From Nocardia asteroides (GTDB lineage: Bacteria > Actinomycetota > Actinomycetes > Mycobacteriales > Mycobacteriaceae): a stretch of 64,000 nt of DNA. A program made the translations under genes and the position numbers. This document shows positions 26,206 through 35,401 of the stretch, in pieces (positions within the stretch are counted from its first letter, which is position 1; every line of letters begins with the position of its first letter). The DNA lies in assembly GCF_021183625.1 (NCBI RefSeq), contig NZ_CP089214.1, positions 1 to 64,000 on the forward strand, written 5' to 3'. The notes under the pieces are model-generated. The model was not told where the DNA came from. It ran no database searches and saw only the letters and a program-made list of their open reading frames with translations.

Positions 26206-27021
26206 ATGGTGGGCATGTCGCATGTCCTCCGGTCCCTTGATGCGGCCGCGGTCTCACTCGTCGCCCGATGCTTCGACCACCCGGACGCCGAGCGCCTGCT
26301 CAGCGCCTACGCCCGGGAACGGAAGCGGATCGTCGGATTCGACGATCCGCCTCATAGCGACCTTCCGTGCGAGTACGAGCCTCCCGCAGGGTTGTTCCTC
26401 GTCGCCTACAGCCACGACGGCGGCGCCGTGGCCTGTAGCGGCTACCGCGACTACCCGGCCCGGGACGGCGTCGCGGAGGTCAGGAAGATGTTCGTGGTTC
26501 CCGGTCACCGCCGACAAGGACTCGCCTACCTCGTCCTGGCCGCCCTCGAGGGACAACCCGTGCGACTGAAACCGGTAGCGCTCTATCGCGAGCAGTACCA
26601 AGGCGAACGCGACCACCTACCCTCCATCCACGACCACCCCGCCGAAGAACCCGCACTCGACCCCGCGGTGATCCTGGACTACATGACCCGCGTCCCACCC
26701 GGCCTCGACGTCATGGAATCGGTCCCCGACCTGTTCGACCACAGCGCGCGCATTCCCGGCGGGCCTTCGCTGCACACCGACGGCACCTGGATCTGGCGCA
26801 CCGACTCCCTGCACTACCTCCGCCACGGACACATCACCCTCCCCACCGAATTCGCCCACCACGTCCGCCAACACAACTACGTCGCGCCGTCGTTGCGGCA
26901 CACCGACGAACTGTTCGAAGCGGTCCGACACTGGTGGAACCCCGTGCAGCCATGTCACCGACGACCGATCGCGCCAGCGGCAGCCTCGACGAAGACCGCG
27001 CTCGACACAGGCGGCCAGTAG
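26206..27021 (+). CDS. Chimera: GNAT N-terminal half fused to an unknown C-terminal half, 271 aa
   Basis: Residues 10-115 follow GNAT acetyltransferases: AAAVSLVARCFDHPDAERLL, GLFLVAYSHDGGAVACSGYR, AEVRKMFVVPGHRRQGLAYL. The last segment is motif A, with R-R-Q-G-L in the acetyl-CoA binding loop. Right after LVLAALEG the sequence changes and GNAT motif B is missing. The rest, including DYMTRVPPGLDVMESVPDLF, then GGPSLHTDGTWIWRTDSLHY and PTEFAHHVRQHNY, looks like the second half of a different, unrecognised protein. A deletion joining two genes in frame fits. ATG at 26206 or 26215 are both possible starts. Confidence 0.55.
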   Translation: MVGMSHVLRSLDAAAVSLVARCFDHPDAERLLSAYARERKRIVGFDDPPHSDLPCEYEPPAGLFLVAYSHDGGAVACSGYRDYPARDGVAEVRKMFVVPGHRRQGLAYLVLAALEGQPVRLKPVALYREQYQGERDHLPSIHDHPAEEPALDPAVILDYMTRVPPGLDVMESVPDLFDHSARIPGGPSLHTDGTWIWRTDSLHYLRHGHITLPTEFAHHVRQHNYVAPSLRHTDELFEAVRHWWNPVQPCHRRPIAPAAASTKTALDTGGQ

Positions 27022-27220
27022 GCGAGTTTCGTGTCGGACGCGCACCATCGCGGCCGATTCCGCTGTGGGAGACCTCATACAGCTAGCGGCCAGGCACCCA
27101 ACGAGTCGCAACAAGATGCACGTTCTGGTCGTTATCCAAACCCGTGATCTTGAACCAGACGACGGCATCCGAGCTGGTTCTCACGCAGAATCCGCGACCC
27201 CGGACGAGTAGATGTTCCGC

Positions 27221-29116
27221 TCAGTCGAGCGGGACGACCGTGACCATCGGTTCGTCTCTGGATCCGACGTAGAGTCGCCGCCCGTCCGGGGAGACCATCA
27301 GCTCGGTCGGGGTGCGGGCCACCCGGATCCGGTCGAGCACGGTGAAGGAGACGGTGTCGACCACGATCACCGTGGCGACGTCATCGACACTGAGATACGC
27401 GCGGGCGCCGTCCGGTGAGAGCGCCACTTCACTCGGATGCTGACCGAGCGGTACGGACCCGAGGACCGTGTCGGTCTCGGTGTCCAGGACGCAGAGCCGA
27501 TCGCCCGCCGAGTCGATCACGCCCGCCCGCAGCCCGTTCGCCGAGACCGCGATTGCGCCCGGTCGTCCGTCGAAAGCGATCGGGCCGCGCACCGTGGCCG
27601 TTGCGGTGTCGAGCACCGACAGGGTCTTCTGTTGATCGATCGGCCTGCCGACGGACTGGACCACATAGAGTTTGCGCCCGCCCGCGACGGAGGCGTATCC
27701 GTGCACGTCGAAACCGAATTCGATGGGCGCGCCGACCACGGTGTCGCCGCGCGTGTCGACAGCGAACAGCCGCCTGCGCGATTCCAGGTACATAAGGGTG
27801 CCGGGAGGGGCGGGCACCGCGAACGTCGCCGCATCGACCGGGATCTCGGCGATCTTCGCACCGGAGGCGGCATCGTGGACCGCCGTGTGGTCGGCGAGCC
27901 AGGACAGCGAGTAGACGCGCCGACCGTCCGCCGACATCAGGGCGTAGTCACGTGATTGGACCGGGATGGTCCGCGTCGCCTGATCGGTTACGGTGTCGAT
28001 GACGCGAACTCCCGTGCTGTAGGCGACGAACAGTTCGCGGCCGTCCGGTGAGAGCGACAGCGAGTGCAGCACTCCGAACAGTGATGTCGGGATCTGGGTG
28101 GGCCGCGCCGGGCCGACCAGCGTCGGCGACGGTGTCGCGAGGCCGGACACGGGTTCGCGCGCCGCGCGAAGTGCGACACCCGTGGCCGCTACGAGTATCA
28201 GCACCAGCGCCAGCGCCCCGATCAGCCTGGCCGGGCGGCGGGAGCGGCGCGGACGAACGGGGGCTCCGGGCTGGGGCCGGTCGTAGGACCGCACATGGTC
28301 GCGAACGGCCTGCGGCAACGAGGTGTCGGCGGCGGACTCGAGCGCGGCCAGCACCTGCCCCGGCACGGGCCGCCGCGCGGGCTCGCGCGCCAGACAGGCC
28401 GAAGCGAGCCGAAGCAGCGGGCCGTCCGGCACACCGGACAGGTCCGCGGTACCCGCCGCGGCACGATGCAGCAGTGCCACGGCGTCCGCGTCGCCGAACG
28501 GCCCGCGCCCGGTGATGGCGTAGACCAGCAAGGCGCCGAGTGAGAACATGTCGGTCGCCGGGCCGATGTGCCCCCCGTTCACCTGCTCGGGCGCCATGAA
28601 GCCCGGCGTGCCGAGAGCGGTCGCGGTGTCGCCGTGGATCGCGGCGATCCCGAAATCGATGACGCGCGGCCCATCCGCCGTGACCAGGACATTCGACGGT
28701 TTCAGGTCGCGGTGCACGACTCCTGCCGCGTGAATGCGAGCCAGCGCCTCGGCGATGCCGCGACCGATGCCGACCACCGCGTTCTCGGGCAGTGGGCCGT
28801 GTCGCGTGATCACCTGGCGCAGCGACGGCGCCGCGACGTATTCCGTCACCAGCCAGGCCGCGGTGTGCGTGCGGCCCGCGTCGATCAGCGCCGCGGTGTG
28901 GAAACCTCCGACCGCGCGTGCCGCGGCCACCTCACGCGCGAATCGTCGTGGGAAGTCTCTGTCGCGGACCAGGTGCGGGTGAATCGTCTTCACCGCCACC
29001 GGCCGACCTCCTGGCGTGTGGGCGAGGTAGACCTCGCCTGCGGCGCCGATCCCCAATCGCGCCGACAGGCGGTACCGGCCGATGGTCGACGGGTCGTCCT
29101 CGCGCAACGGCTCCAT
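27221..29116 (-). CDS. Ser/Thr kinase with extracytoplasmic YVTN-type beta-propeller, 631 aa
   Basis: Hanks-type kinase: AVKTIHPH (catalytic Lys), VVHRDLKPSNVLV (catalytic loop), VIDFGIAAIHG (DFG), TPGFMAPEQ (activation segment end). A Pro/Arg-rich juxtamembrane linker and one transmembrane segment (IGALALVLILVAATGVAL, about 300-318) precede an outer propeller of YVTN-like repeats (VIDTVTDQATRTIPV, SPDGARAYLSVDDVATVIVV, SPDGRRLYVGSRDEP). The layout matches PknD-like sensor kinases, in which the propeller senses an outside signal. ATG at 29116 is two bases after the upstream stop, so it is the last gene of the operon. Confidence 0.85.
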   Translation of the reverse strand: MEPLREDDPSTIGRYRLSARLGIGAAGEVYLAHTPGGRPVAVKTIHPHLVRDRDFPRRFAREVAAARAVGGFHTAALIDAGRTHTAAWLVTEYVAAPSLRQVITRHGPLPENAVVGIGRGIAEALARIHAAGVVHRDLKPSNVLVTADGPRVIDFGIAAIHGDTATALGTPGFMAPEQVNGGHIGPATDMFSLGALLVYAITGRGPFGDADAVALLHRAAAGTADLSGVPDGPLLRLASACLAREPARRPVPGQVLAALESAADTSLPQAVRDHVRSYDRPQPGAPVRPRRSRRPARLIGALALVLILVAATGVALRAAREPVSGLATPSPTLVGPARPTQIPTSLFGVLHSLSLSPDGRELFVAYSTGVRVIDTVTDQATRTIPVQSRDYALMSADGRRVYSLSWLADHTAVHDAASGAKIAEIPVDAATFAVPAPPGTLMYLESRRRLFAVDTRGDTVVGAPIEFGFDVHGYASVAGGRKLYVVQSVGRPIDQQKTLSVLDTATATVRGPIAFDGRPGAIAVSANGLRAGVIDSAGDRLCVLDTETDTVLGSVPLGQHPSEVALSPDGARAYLSVDDVATVIVVDTVSFTVLDRIRVARTPTELMVSPDGRRLYVGSRDEPMVTVVPLD

Positions 29117-29118
29117 GA

Positions 29119-31068
29119 TCACACCGTGATCGCGTGCACGCGTTCGTCCGCGACCACGTACGCGGACTTGTCGGCGACGGTCACCGCACTTCGCACCTTG
29201 CCGACCTCGGCGGTCCAGCGCGGCTCGCCGCTTGCGGCGTCCAGTGCGGACACTCGGTTGCCGCACGCCAGGTACACGATTCCGTCGTGCACGGTGGGCG
29301 CGCCCGTGGGTTCGGCGTCGGTGCGCGCCATCCACCGCAGTGCGCCGGTGCGCAGGTCCAGGCGATACAGCTTGGACATCGCGCTGGTCACGTAGACGGC
29401 ATCACCGTCGACGGCCAGGAATTCCCCGTCCTCGTGCGCGAAGGTCCACAGCGTCGCACCTGAGTCCGCGGCCAGCGCCCGCACCCCTTCCCCGGTCGGT
29501 CCGACCACGAGCACTTCGTTGCCGGTGCAGGCGGAACGGGCGGGCGAACCCACCTCGGCCTGCCACCGCACCGCGCCGGTGACCACATCCAGCGCACACA
29601 ACGCCGGATCGAGGTCGCAGATGACGACACCGCGGGCGAGGGACATCCAGGCGGTGTAGCCGACTCTGCGACCCTCGACCGAACTCCACCGTCGCACCCC
29701 GGTCCGCGCGTCGTAGGCGACGATCCCGCCGCCGATCGGCGGCGCGGTGAAGACGGTGGCGGGATCCCCGCCCGCGTAGAGCACTGCGACATCGGTGTCG
29801 GCCCGCCAGAGTCGCTGCCCGGAAGCCACATCGAACGCGTCGACGCCCTTCGTGACGGCGGAAGCGGCCACCACGTCACCGATCACGACGGGCACCCGGT
29901 AGATCTCGTAGTCCATCGAGCTCTTCCAGCGCACGGCGCCTGTCGCGGTGTCCAGCGCGTACACGTGACCATCGATGCTGCCCGCGAAAACACTGCCGCC
30001 CGCGACGGCGGGAGGTGTCGCTTCGCGGTCGCCGACCGCACCCACATCGGCCGTCCACCGCACCGTGCCTGCGGGCGGACCGACCGGCGTCCCAGGCGTC
30101 TCGCGACTTCCGCGCCCGAAGGCGACCGCGGCCGCGCCACCGGCCGCCAGCAGGCAGGCACCGGCCAGTCCCGCGGCCAGTACGGTACGTCTGCCCGCAC
30201 GGGCGGGCGCGGCCGTCACATCGGCGGGCAGCCAGCCATCCCACGGCAGCGTGACGCCAGGGGCGCGCCCGAACGCCGCGAGAACCTGCTCGGTACCGGG
30301 CCGGTCAGCCGGGGCGTGCGCCAGACAGGCGGTGATCACCCGCAACAGCCTGCCTTCCGGGATGGCGCTGAGGTCGGGCCGCTCGTGCAGCACGCGATGC
30401 AGCACCACACCGATCGGCCCGTGCCCGTACGGGGGCACCCCGGTGGAGGCGAACGCGAGCACCGCGCCGAGGGAGAACACGTCACCGGCCGGGCCGACCT
30501 CCGCACCGAGGATGTGTTCGGGCGACATGTAGCCCGGCGAACCGATCACCGATCCGGTCGCGGTGAGCGAATGCGATTGCGTCACCGCGCGCGCGATGCC
30601 GAAATCGATGACACGCGGACCGGAGTCGGCCACCAGGATGTTCGCGGGCGTGAGATCGCGGTGTACGACACCCGCCGCGTGTATCGCGCCGAGCGCCTCG
30701 GCGACACCCGCGGCGAGCAGTTCGGTCGCCGCGACGGACAGCGGACCGTGTTCGGCCACAACCTGTTTCAACGACGGCGCGGCGATGTACTCGGTCGCCA
30801 GCCACGGCCGTGGGGAGTTCCAATCGGCGTCGACCACCGCTGCGGTGTAGAAGCCGCCGACCGCGCGGGCCGCGCGCACCTCGCGCGCGAATCGCAGGAC
30901 GAACTCCTCGTCGGCGGCGAGGTGTTTGTGCACCACCTTGATGGCGACCTGCCGCTGTCCCGGTGAACGTCCCAGGAAGACGTCACCCATCCCACCGGAA
31001 CCGAGTCGCGCGGTGATCCGATGCGGGCCGATCTGTCGCGGGTCCTCGGGCCGCAGCCGCTCCGTCAT
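29119..31068 (-). CDS. Ser/Thr kinase with extracytoplasmic PQQ-type beta-propeller, 649 aa
   Basis: The kinase domain (1-280) has GSGGMGDVFLGR, VAIKVVHKH, GVVHRDLTPANILV, VIDFGIARAV and SPGYMSPEH, all intact. A transmembrane segment (TVLAAGLAGACLLAAGGAAAV, about 292-312) leads to a PQQ-like propeller with repeats such as GHVYALDTATGAVRWKSSM, VWDAFDVASGQRLW-like blades and ALDAASGEPRWTAEVG. The kinase half is closely similar to that of the downstream gene, while the propeller is of another type, so the pair arose by kinase duplication with sensor replacement. Its start overlaps the upstream gene by four bases. Confidence 0.85.
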   Translation of the reverse strand: MTERLRPEDPRQIGPHRITARLGSGGMGDVFLGRSPGQRQVAIKVVHKHLAADEEFVLRFAREVRAARAVGGFYTAAVVDADWNSPRPWLATEYIAAPSLKQVVAEHGPLSVAATELLAAGVAEALGAIHAAGVVHRDLTPANILVADSGPRVIDFGIARAVTQSHSLTATGSVIGSPGYMSPEHILGAEVGPAGDVFSLGAVLAFASTGVPPYGHGPIGVVLHRVLHERPDLSAIPEGRLLRVITACLAHAPADRPGTEQVLAAFGRAPGVTLPWDGWLPADVTAAPARAGRRTVLAAGLAGACLLAAGGAAAVAFGRGSRETPGTPVGPPAGTVRWTADVGAVGDREATPPAVAGGSVFAGSIDGHVYALDTATGAVRWKSSMDYEIYRVPVVIGDVVAASAVTKGVDAFDVASGQRLWRADTDVAVLYAGGDPATVFTAPPIGGGIVAYDARTGVRRWSSVEGRRVGYTAWMSLARGVVICDLDPALCALDVVTGAVRWQAEVGSPARSACTGNEVLVVGPTGEGVRALAADSGATLWTFAHEDGEFLAVDGDAVYVTSAMSKLYRLDLRTGALRWMARTDAEPTGAPTVHDGIVYLACGNRVSALDAASGEPRWTAEVGKVRSAVTVADKSAYVVADERVHAITV

Positions 31069-31748
31069 CGCCGCAAGGTATTCAGGATCGCCCTGGCCTG
31101 CTCTTGGACCAAGCGTGCGCTGGTTTCACCCGTGTGTCCACTGTCGCGCCCGGACACGTCGAGGCTGAGAATCACCACGACATCGGCATCGAGCACCCCG
31201 AGTTCGTAGTCGACTTCCGCGAATCCGTTGCCGACGGCATTGCGCGATTCCCGCGAGACGTAGTACGCGGCCTCGCCGAATCCCGCCAGTTCGCCTGCCT
31301 TCTCGTCGTCGTGTATGCGTGTGCTGGTTCTTCGTTCGAACTGCCGGTACACCTCGCGAGTCGAGAGGATGGAGTCGCCACTGTAGACGCCGATGGAGAC
31401 CATGCCGTTGCGAACAGTGGCCAGACACGTCAGCGACGGCCTCGAGCCCCTCGATTCGGTGTGCGTCGGGGGGCGCGCGGTGTCGATCGCTCCGGCATAG
31501 GCGATCAGCGGCGCGAGATCGTAGAGGTCGCAAGCGTTCACGATGTGGTCCACGTGGTAGCGATCCGGCGGCGGCGCGGGCGTCGTCGTGGTAGCGACCG
31601 GGGCGGCGGTCGTCGTCGGCTGCGCCTGTGCGGTCGCTTCCGCGCCGTCGAAATGCCGGATGAGGACGCCGCCCGCGCTCACACACACAGCCAGGGTCAA
31701 TGCCGCGCACAGCCCGACCAGCAGCCATTCGATCCGTCGGCGACTCAT
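31065..31748 (-). CDS. Membrane-anchored extracytoplasmic protein, DUF3558-like, 227 aa
   Basis: After SRRRIEW, the segment LLVGLCAALTLAVCVSAGGVLI is an uncleaved signal-anchor. A Thr/Pro-rich linker (TTTAAPVATTTTPAPPP) is typical of cell-wall-spanning actinobacterial proteins. The outer domain has VNACDLYDLAPLI and SLTCLATV (a Cys pair), and a C-terminal helix ARLVQEQARAILNTLRR. The NACDL...C pattern and length resemble DUF3558 lipoprotein-type domains. Its two neighbours on the 5' side carry the same outer pattern, so the three form a paralogous set feeding the two kinases. It is coupled by ATGA overlaps on both sides. Confidence 0.65.
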   Translation of the reverse strand: MSRRRIEWLLVGLCAALTLAVCVSAGGVLIRHFDGAEATAQAQPTTTAAPVATTTTPAPPPDRYHVDHIVNACDLYDLAPLIAYAGAIDTARPPTHTESRGSRPSLTCLATVRNGMVSIGVYSGDSILSTREVYRQFERRTSTRIHDDEKAGELAGFGEAAYYVSRESRNAVGNGFAEVDYELGVLDADVVVILSLDVSGRDSGHTGETSARLVQEQARAILNTLRR

Positions 31749-32389
31749 GCGCGCAGCCTCTCCATGACCTGCCTGACCTCATCCTGGACCAGCCGCAGAC
31801 CCTCTTCGCCGGTGGCGGGCACGCCAGGACTTCCGAGTATGACCAGGATTCGGACCGACATCCCGGCGTCGTGGACACCGACGTCGGCGCGCAAACTCGT
31901 GAGCCGCGGCCCACCCGATTCGTGCACGGAGAAGTAGGCGTCCGCACCCAGTTCGGGCAGGACACCGCCCCGCATACCAGAACCGGTCGTCTTGATCGCC
32001 GCATCCCTCGACATCTCGTACAGGCTGTCAGCGGATTCACCACGACTGATTCGCACGGTCAGCAAGAAGTACCCGCTGGGCGTTCGACACTCGAGGGTGC
32101 CGTTGGCGCCCTTGCTCTCGCGGTGGTCTGGTTGCCCCTTGTCGTTCAGACCGTTTGCCTTGAATTTGTCGAGGTCGACCAGGTCGCAGGCGTTCGTCAC
32201 CGTCGCGATGGTGTACTTGCCCGGCGGTTCGGCGGAAGCGGTCCGCTCGGGATCTCGATAGGCGAGGGGTGGATCGTCGGCATCGATGAGCAGCGTGGCG
32301 GCCACTCCGACCACGACGAGCAAGGAGAACAGCGACAACCCGGCCGCGATCCAGGCCGGGCGGCCCGGTGACGGTTGCCGATCGGTCAT
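31745..32389 (-). CDS. Membrane-anchored extracytoplasmic protein, DUF3558-like, 214 aa
   Basis: ATG at 32389 overlaps the upstream stop. The signal-anchor is AGLSLFSLLVVVGVAATLLI (about 14-33). The outer domain carries VTNACDLVDLDKFKANGLND, GTLECRTPSG (the second Cys) and a C-terminal amphipathic helix LRLVQDEVRQVMERLRA, the same order as in the next gene, so the two are paralogues. No enzyme motif is seen. It probably contributes an outer sensing or scaffolding domain to the kinase cluster. Confidence 0.65.
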   Translation of the reverse strand: MTDRQPSPGRPAWIAAGLSLFSLLVVVGVAATLLIDADDPPLAYRDPERTASAEPPGKYTIATVTNACDLVDLDKFKANGLNDKGQPDHRESKGANGTLECRTPSGYFLLTVRISRGESADSLYEMSRDAAIKTTGSGMRGGVLPELGADAYFSVHESGGPRLTSLRADVGVHDAGMSVRILVILGSPGVPATGEEGLRLVQDEVRQVMERLRA

Positions 32390-33510
32390 TCCACCCGCCC
32401 CCATGCCGTCTCGGTCTGTCGTTCGCAGATCGCGCGCAGGTCCGCCCGCGAGATGCCGGTGTCCTCCGACAGCAGGAAATCGACGGTCAACGCCGCGTTG
32501 GCGACGATCGAACCGACTCCGCAGAGGAGCTGGTCGCCCGTGCCGGTCTTGCGGGTGCTGTGGTAGGCGTCCTCGCCGACACCGGGCAGCAGACCCGTCT
32601 CCACTCCGGCGCCGCTGGTTTCGAAGGTCCTGGATTTGGCGCGCCAGTACCATTGCGCCGTATCGTCGCGGTCGCCGATCTGTAACTCCGCACTCAGCCA
32701 CCCGTGCTTCAGATCGGCGTGACATGTGAAGGTCCGGCTGCCGAGGAAGATGCCGCCGTAGTCGTCGTGGCGCGTCGAGGTGATGCCGCCTCCGAGTTTC
32801 TCGACTGCCGGGAGATCGAGCAGTGCGCAGACGTCGGTGACCTCGTCGGCGGCGAAGTCACCGTGCGGCGCGGACGCGTCGCGCCCCGCCGAGATGGTGG
32901 CGGTACCCGCGACGACGAGGATCACCGTGACCCAGCTCGCCGCGGCGATGATCCAGGGCAGGCCGTCGCGTCGCCGTCGCGACGGCACCGACGGCGGCCC
33001 GGTGACCGATTCCGCCTTCACGGTGACCGGAACGGCGGGCAACCAGCGCGCGGGCGCGGGTGCGGCCAGCACGCGGGCGAGGTCGGCGGCGGTCGGCCGA
33101 TCGGCGGGACTTCCGGTCAGGCACGGGTCGATGACCTCGCGCAGCGCGGGCGGGACCGGCGCCGACAACGAGCCGGTCGCCGCGAAGACCAGGACGGAGG
33201 CCAGATCGAATACGTCGGTGGTCGAACCGATATCGGGTTCGGTAATGGCCTGCGGCGTACTTCGTTCGTCGAGCGGGGTGGTCGGCGAATCGTCGCCGGG
33301 GTCGAGTAGCCGCGGACCGGAGTCGGTGACCTCGACGCGGTCCGGAGTGACCGCCGCGTGGACCCGGCCCAGCGCGTGCATCGCACTCAGCGAATGCGCC
33401 AGTACCGTTCCGAGTCCGCGGACCCACCCCTCGGGCATGGGTCCGTACCTCGCGATCATCCGGTCCAACCGAATGCCGCGCGGCTCCTCGGATAGTTCCC
33501 CCTCCGCCAT
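32386..33510 (-). CDS. N-lobe-less pseudokinase fused to DUF3558-like outer domain, 374 aa
   Basis: The start is ATG at 33510 (MAEGELSEEP). The first 175 residues align with a kinase C-lobe only: DRMIARYGPMPEGWVRGLG, then ALGRVHAAVTPDRVEV where active kinases have HRDLKPSN, then RLLDPGDDSP in place of DFG, then a recognisable TDVFDLASVLVFAATG and GSPADRPTAADLARVL. The glycine loop, catalytic Lys, HRD Asp and DFG Asp are all absent. A transmembrane segment (WIIAAASWVTVILVVAGTATI) follows, then an outer domain with EVTDVCALLDLP and TFTCHAD. It is the first gene of the operon and presumably a non-catalytic scaffold or allosteric regulator of the two active kinases. Confidence 0.7.
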   Translation of the reverse strand: MAEGELSEEPRGIRLDRMIARYGPMPEGWVRGLGTVLAHSLSAMHALGRVHAAVTPDRVEVTDSGPRLLDPGDDSPTTPLDERSTPQAITEPDIGSTTDVFDLASVLVFAATGSLSAPVPPALREVIDPCLTGSPADRPTAADLARVLAAPAPARWLPAVPVTVKAESVTGPPSVPSRRRRDGLPWIIAAASWVTVILVVAGTATISAGRDASAPHGDFAADEVTDVCALLDLPAVEKLGGGITSTRHDDYGGIFLGSRTFTCHADLKHGWLSAELQIGDRDDTAQWYWRAKSRTFETSGAGVETGLLPGVGEDAYHSTRKTGTGDQLLCGVGSIVANAALTVDFLLSEDTGISRADLRAICERQTETAWGRVE

Positions 33511-34006
33511 ACTCCCGCCCCGTCCTCCTTCGATCCGCCCGTCGTGACCCGTGCGCGGCGAAATTCCCACTTCGGGGACATGCGGCGCCGGGGAAGCCCT
33601 TGCGCCACACGGTGGTCCGCTCACGACGTAGGACAATATCCCTCATCATTCGCATCGTGCGCAACCATCGCGAGTCCCGCGACGACCGCGCGGGCCGAAC
33701 CCCGAGCGGCGTGCGATCCGACGCCCGGGAATCTTTCTCGGTCGACATGCCACGGGCGGCGCGATCGCGGACGTACCATCCGAGCGTGGTCGAGTGCCGC
33801 TGCGCACGCAGCGCGCGCAACTGGGATCGCGGCGGGCCAGCGTCGCGAGCATCCGCTCACCCAGCACGACATCGTTCCCGCCGCCGTCCGGTACCGTCCC
33901 CGCACCGCGAACAGCGACCGCGCCGCCACGGCGCTCGACCCATGCGCCCGCGTGCACCCGCCCCGCCTCGAACTCGGCTCGAACCTGCACGAATTCCCCG
34001 CCGGGC
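33511..34006. other. Promoter region of the kinase operon; doubtful leftward ORF
   Basis: About 500 bases between divergent units. A minus-strand frame from 34008 to 33646 opens PGGEFVQVRAEFEAGRVHAG and AWVERRGGAVAVRGAG with fair codon bias but becomes Arg-rich after about 70 residues, so it is at best a decayed gene. It overlaps the start of the rightward gene at 34007. I see no convincing promoter motif. Confidence 0.35.
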
Positions 34007-34285
34007 ATGCCTGATTCGGCGTCGGAGAGGAACCGGGAGGCTAGGAAGACCGCGGACTTCGGTGCGTCCGAACTGGGACGACACCCCGACGATATCGGCT
34101 ATGCCGGACGCCGGATCGACTTCCTGGGCAAGGACCTCGACGTTCCGCTCGGCGCCGACCCGGTGGAGGCGGTGCGCTCCTACCTGCGCGGCCGGCGCAC
34201 CCCGACGGCCTGGCATCTCTCGCAGAAGGCGGTCGTGGTGATCGGCCCCGGACATCTCCTCGGCCATGTCATCTGGCCCGAGTAG
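34007..34285 (+). CDS. Unknown protein, 92 aa
   Basis: ATG at 34007 opens PDSASERNREARKTADFGAS. The charged N-terminus is followed by DIGYAGRRIDFLGKDLDVPL, then DPVEAVRSYLRGRRTPTAWH and a hydrophobic C-terminus AVVVIGPGHLLGHVIWPE. No membrane segment or family is recognised. It lies 39 bp ahead of the integrase-like gene in the same direction and could be co-transcribed with it. Confidence 0.45.
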   Translation: MPDSASERNREARKTADFGASELGRHPDDIGYAGRRIDFLGKDLDVPLGADPVEAVRSYLRGRRTPTAWHLSQKAVVVIGPGHLLGHVIWPE

Positions 34286-34324
34286 ATCACCGCGGCGACC
34301 CTCACCGGGCACCGAGGACCGCTG

Positions 34325-35401
34325 ATGCACCCGGCCGGTGTTCCACCGAACCGGGTCCGGCCCGCACCCGGCACACCCCGGCACGGTGACAACGAGGACG
34401 ACGACGCCTTGGCCGAGCTCGACGAGCTCCTCGCCCGCGTCGAGGGCCTGCGCGGCGAGCACCAACGCGAATGGATCCAGTTCGCGGTCTGGGCCACCGC
34501 ACACCAGCATCCCGTGCTGCCCGCCCCGGCCGCGGTGCTCGCCGCCTACCTCGACGCCTACCCCGGCACGCTGGCCACCCAGCGCGGCCGCGCCACCGCG
34601 ATCACCGCCGCCCACCGCGCCGCCTGCCGTACCCCCGGCGACCCGCTCCCGATCACCACGGGCCCCGTCCCGCCCCGCGGGCTGCCATCGCCCGCCGACG
34701 CCGAAACCATCCGCCGCCTGCTGCGCCCCGGCCGCGCCGCCCGGCTCGCGGCCGCGCGCGCCGAGATCGAACCCGCCATCGCCGCCCTGCCCACCCACGG
34801 CTGGCCCGACGCCCTGCACGGGCGCCGCGACGCACTCGTGCTGCACCTGGTCGTGGCCGGGCTGTCCTGGGACACCATTGCCGCCCTGTGCCAACGCGAC
34901 ATCTGCCTGACCGGCACCGCCGTGGCCGTCGGAACGCAGCCGCTGATCACCCTGCCCGCCACCGGGCACCCCGCGACCTGCCCGGTCGCGGTGATGCGTC
35001 GCTGGGCCGCCGTGCTCGCCCACGCCCCCCGGGCCACCGGCCACATCACCCTCGAACCTCTGCTCACCACCCCGCCGCCGGGCGCCGAACCCGAGATCGG
35101 GCTGCTGCCCGAATGGGCTGATCAGCCCCTGCTGTGCGGATTCGACGAACGCGGCTTCGCCGAAGGCGTCATCGACGAACTCAACCCCCTCACCCGTTCC
35201 CATATCATCGAGATCTACACCAGCAGAGAAGCACTCACCCCTCCACCCGCAGGGATCGAACTCTCAACCGACTGGCACGAACGTGGCATCGCGGCGCGGC
35301 ACCGTGACCACGCCGCCGGCCACGACCTCGACGACCTGCTCACCCGCCTCGAAACCATGCTCGACGACCTCCACACCCGCACTCAACCATCCCACCACTG
35401 A
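34325..35401 (+). CDS. Tyrosine-recombinase-like protein without visible catalytic set, 358 aa
   Basis: Residues 45-110 (QFAVWATAHQHPVLPAPAAV, AAYLDAYPGTLATQRGRATA, ITAAHRAACRTPGDPL) match the SAM-like core-binding domain of phage integrases in order and spacing. A catalytic-domain start is suggested by GRRDALVLHLVVAGLSWDTI with one Arg, but I find no His-x-x-Arg box or C-terminal Tyr in the usual context. The C-terminus has TDWHERGIAARHRDHAAGHD and an acidic helical tail. It could be a recombinase-derived DNA-binding protein or an inactive integrase. Such genes often mark the edge of an integrative element. Confidence 0.5.
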   Translation: MHPAGVPPNRVRPAPGTPRHGDNEDDDALAELDELLARVEGLRGEHQREWIQFAVWATAHQHPVLPAPAAVLAAYLDAYPGTLATQRGRATAITAAHRAACRTPGDPLPITTGPVPPRGLPSPADAETIRRLLRPGRAARLAAARAEIEPAIAALPTHGWPDALHGRRDALVLHLVVAGLSWDTIAALCQRDICLTGTAVAVGTQPLITLPATGHPATCPVAVMRRWAAVLAHAPRATGHITLEPLLTTPPPGAEPEIGLLPEWADQPLLCGFDERGFAEGVIDELNPLTRSHIIEIYTSREALTPPPAGIELSTDWHERGIAARHRDHAAGHDLDDLLTRLETMLDDLHTRTQPSHH

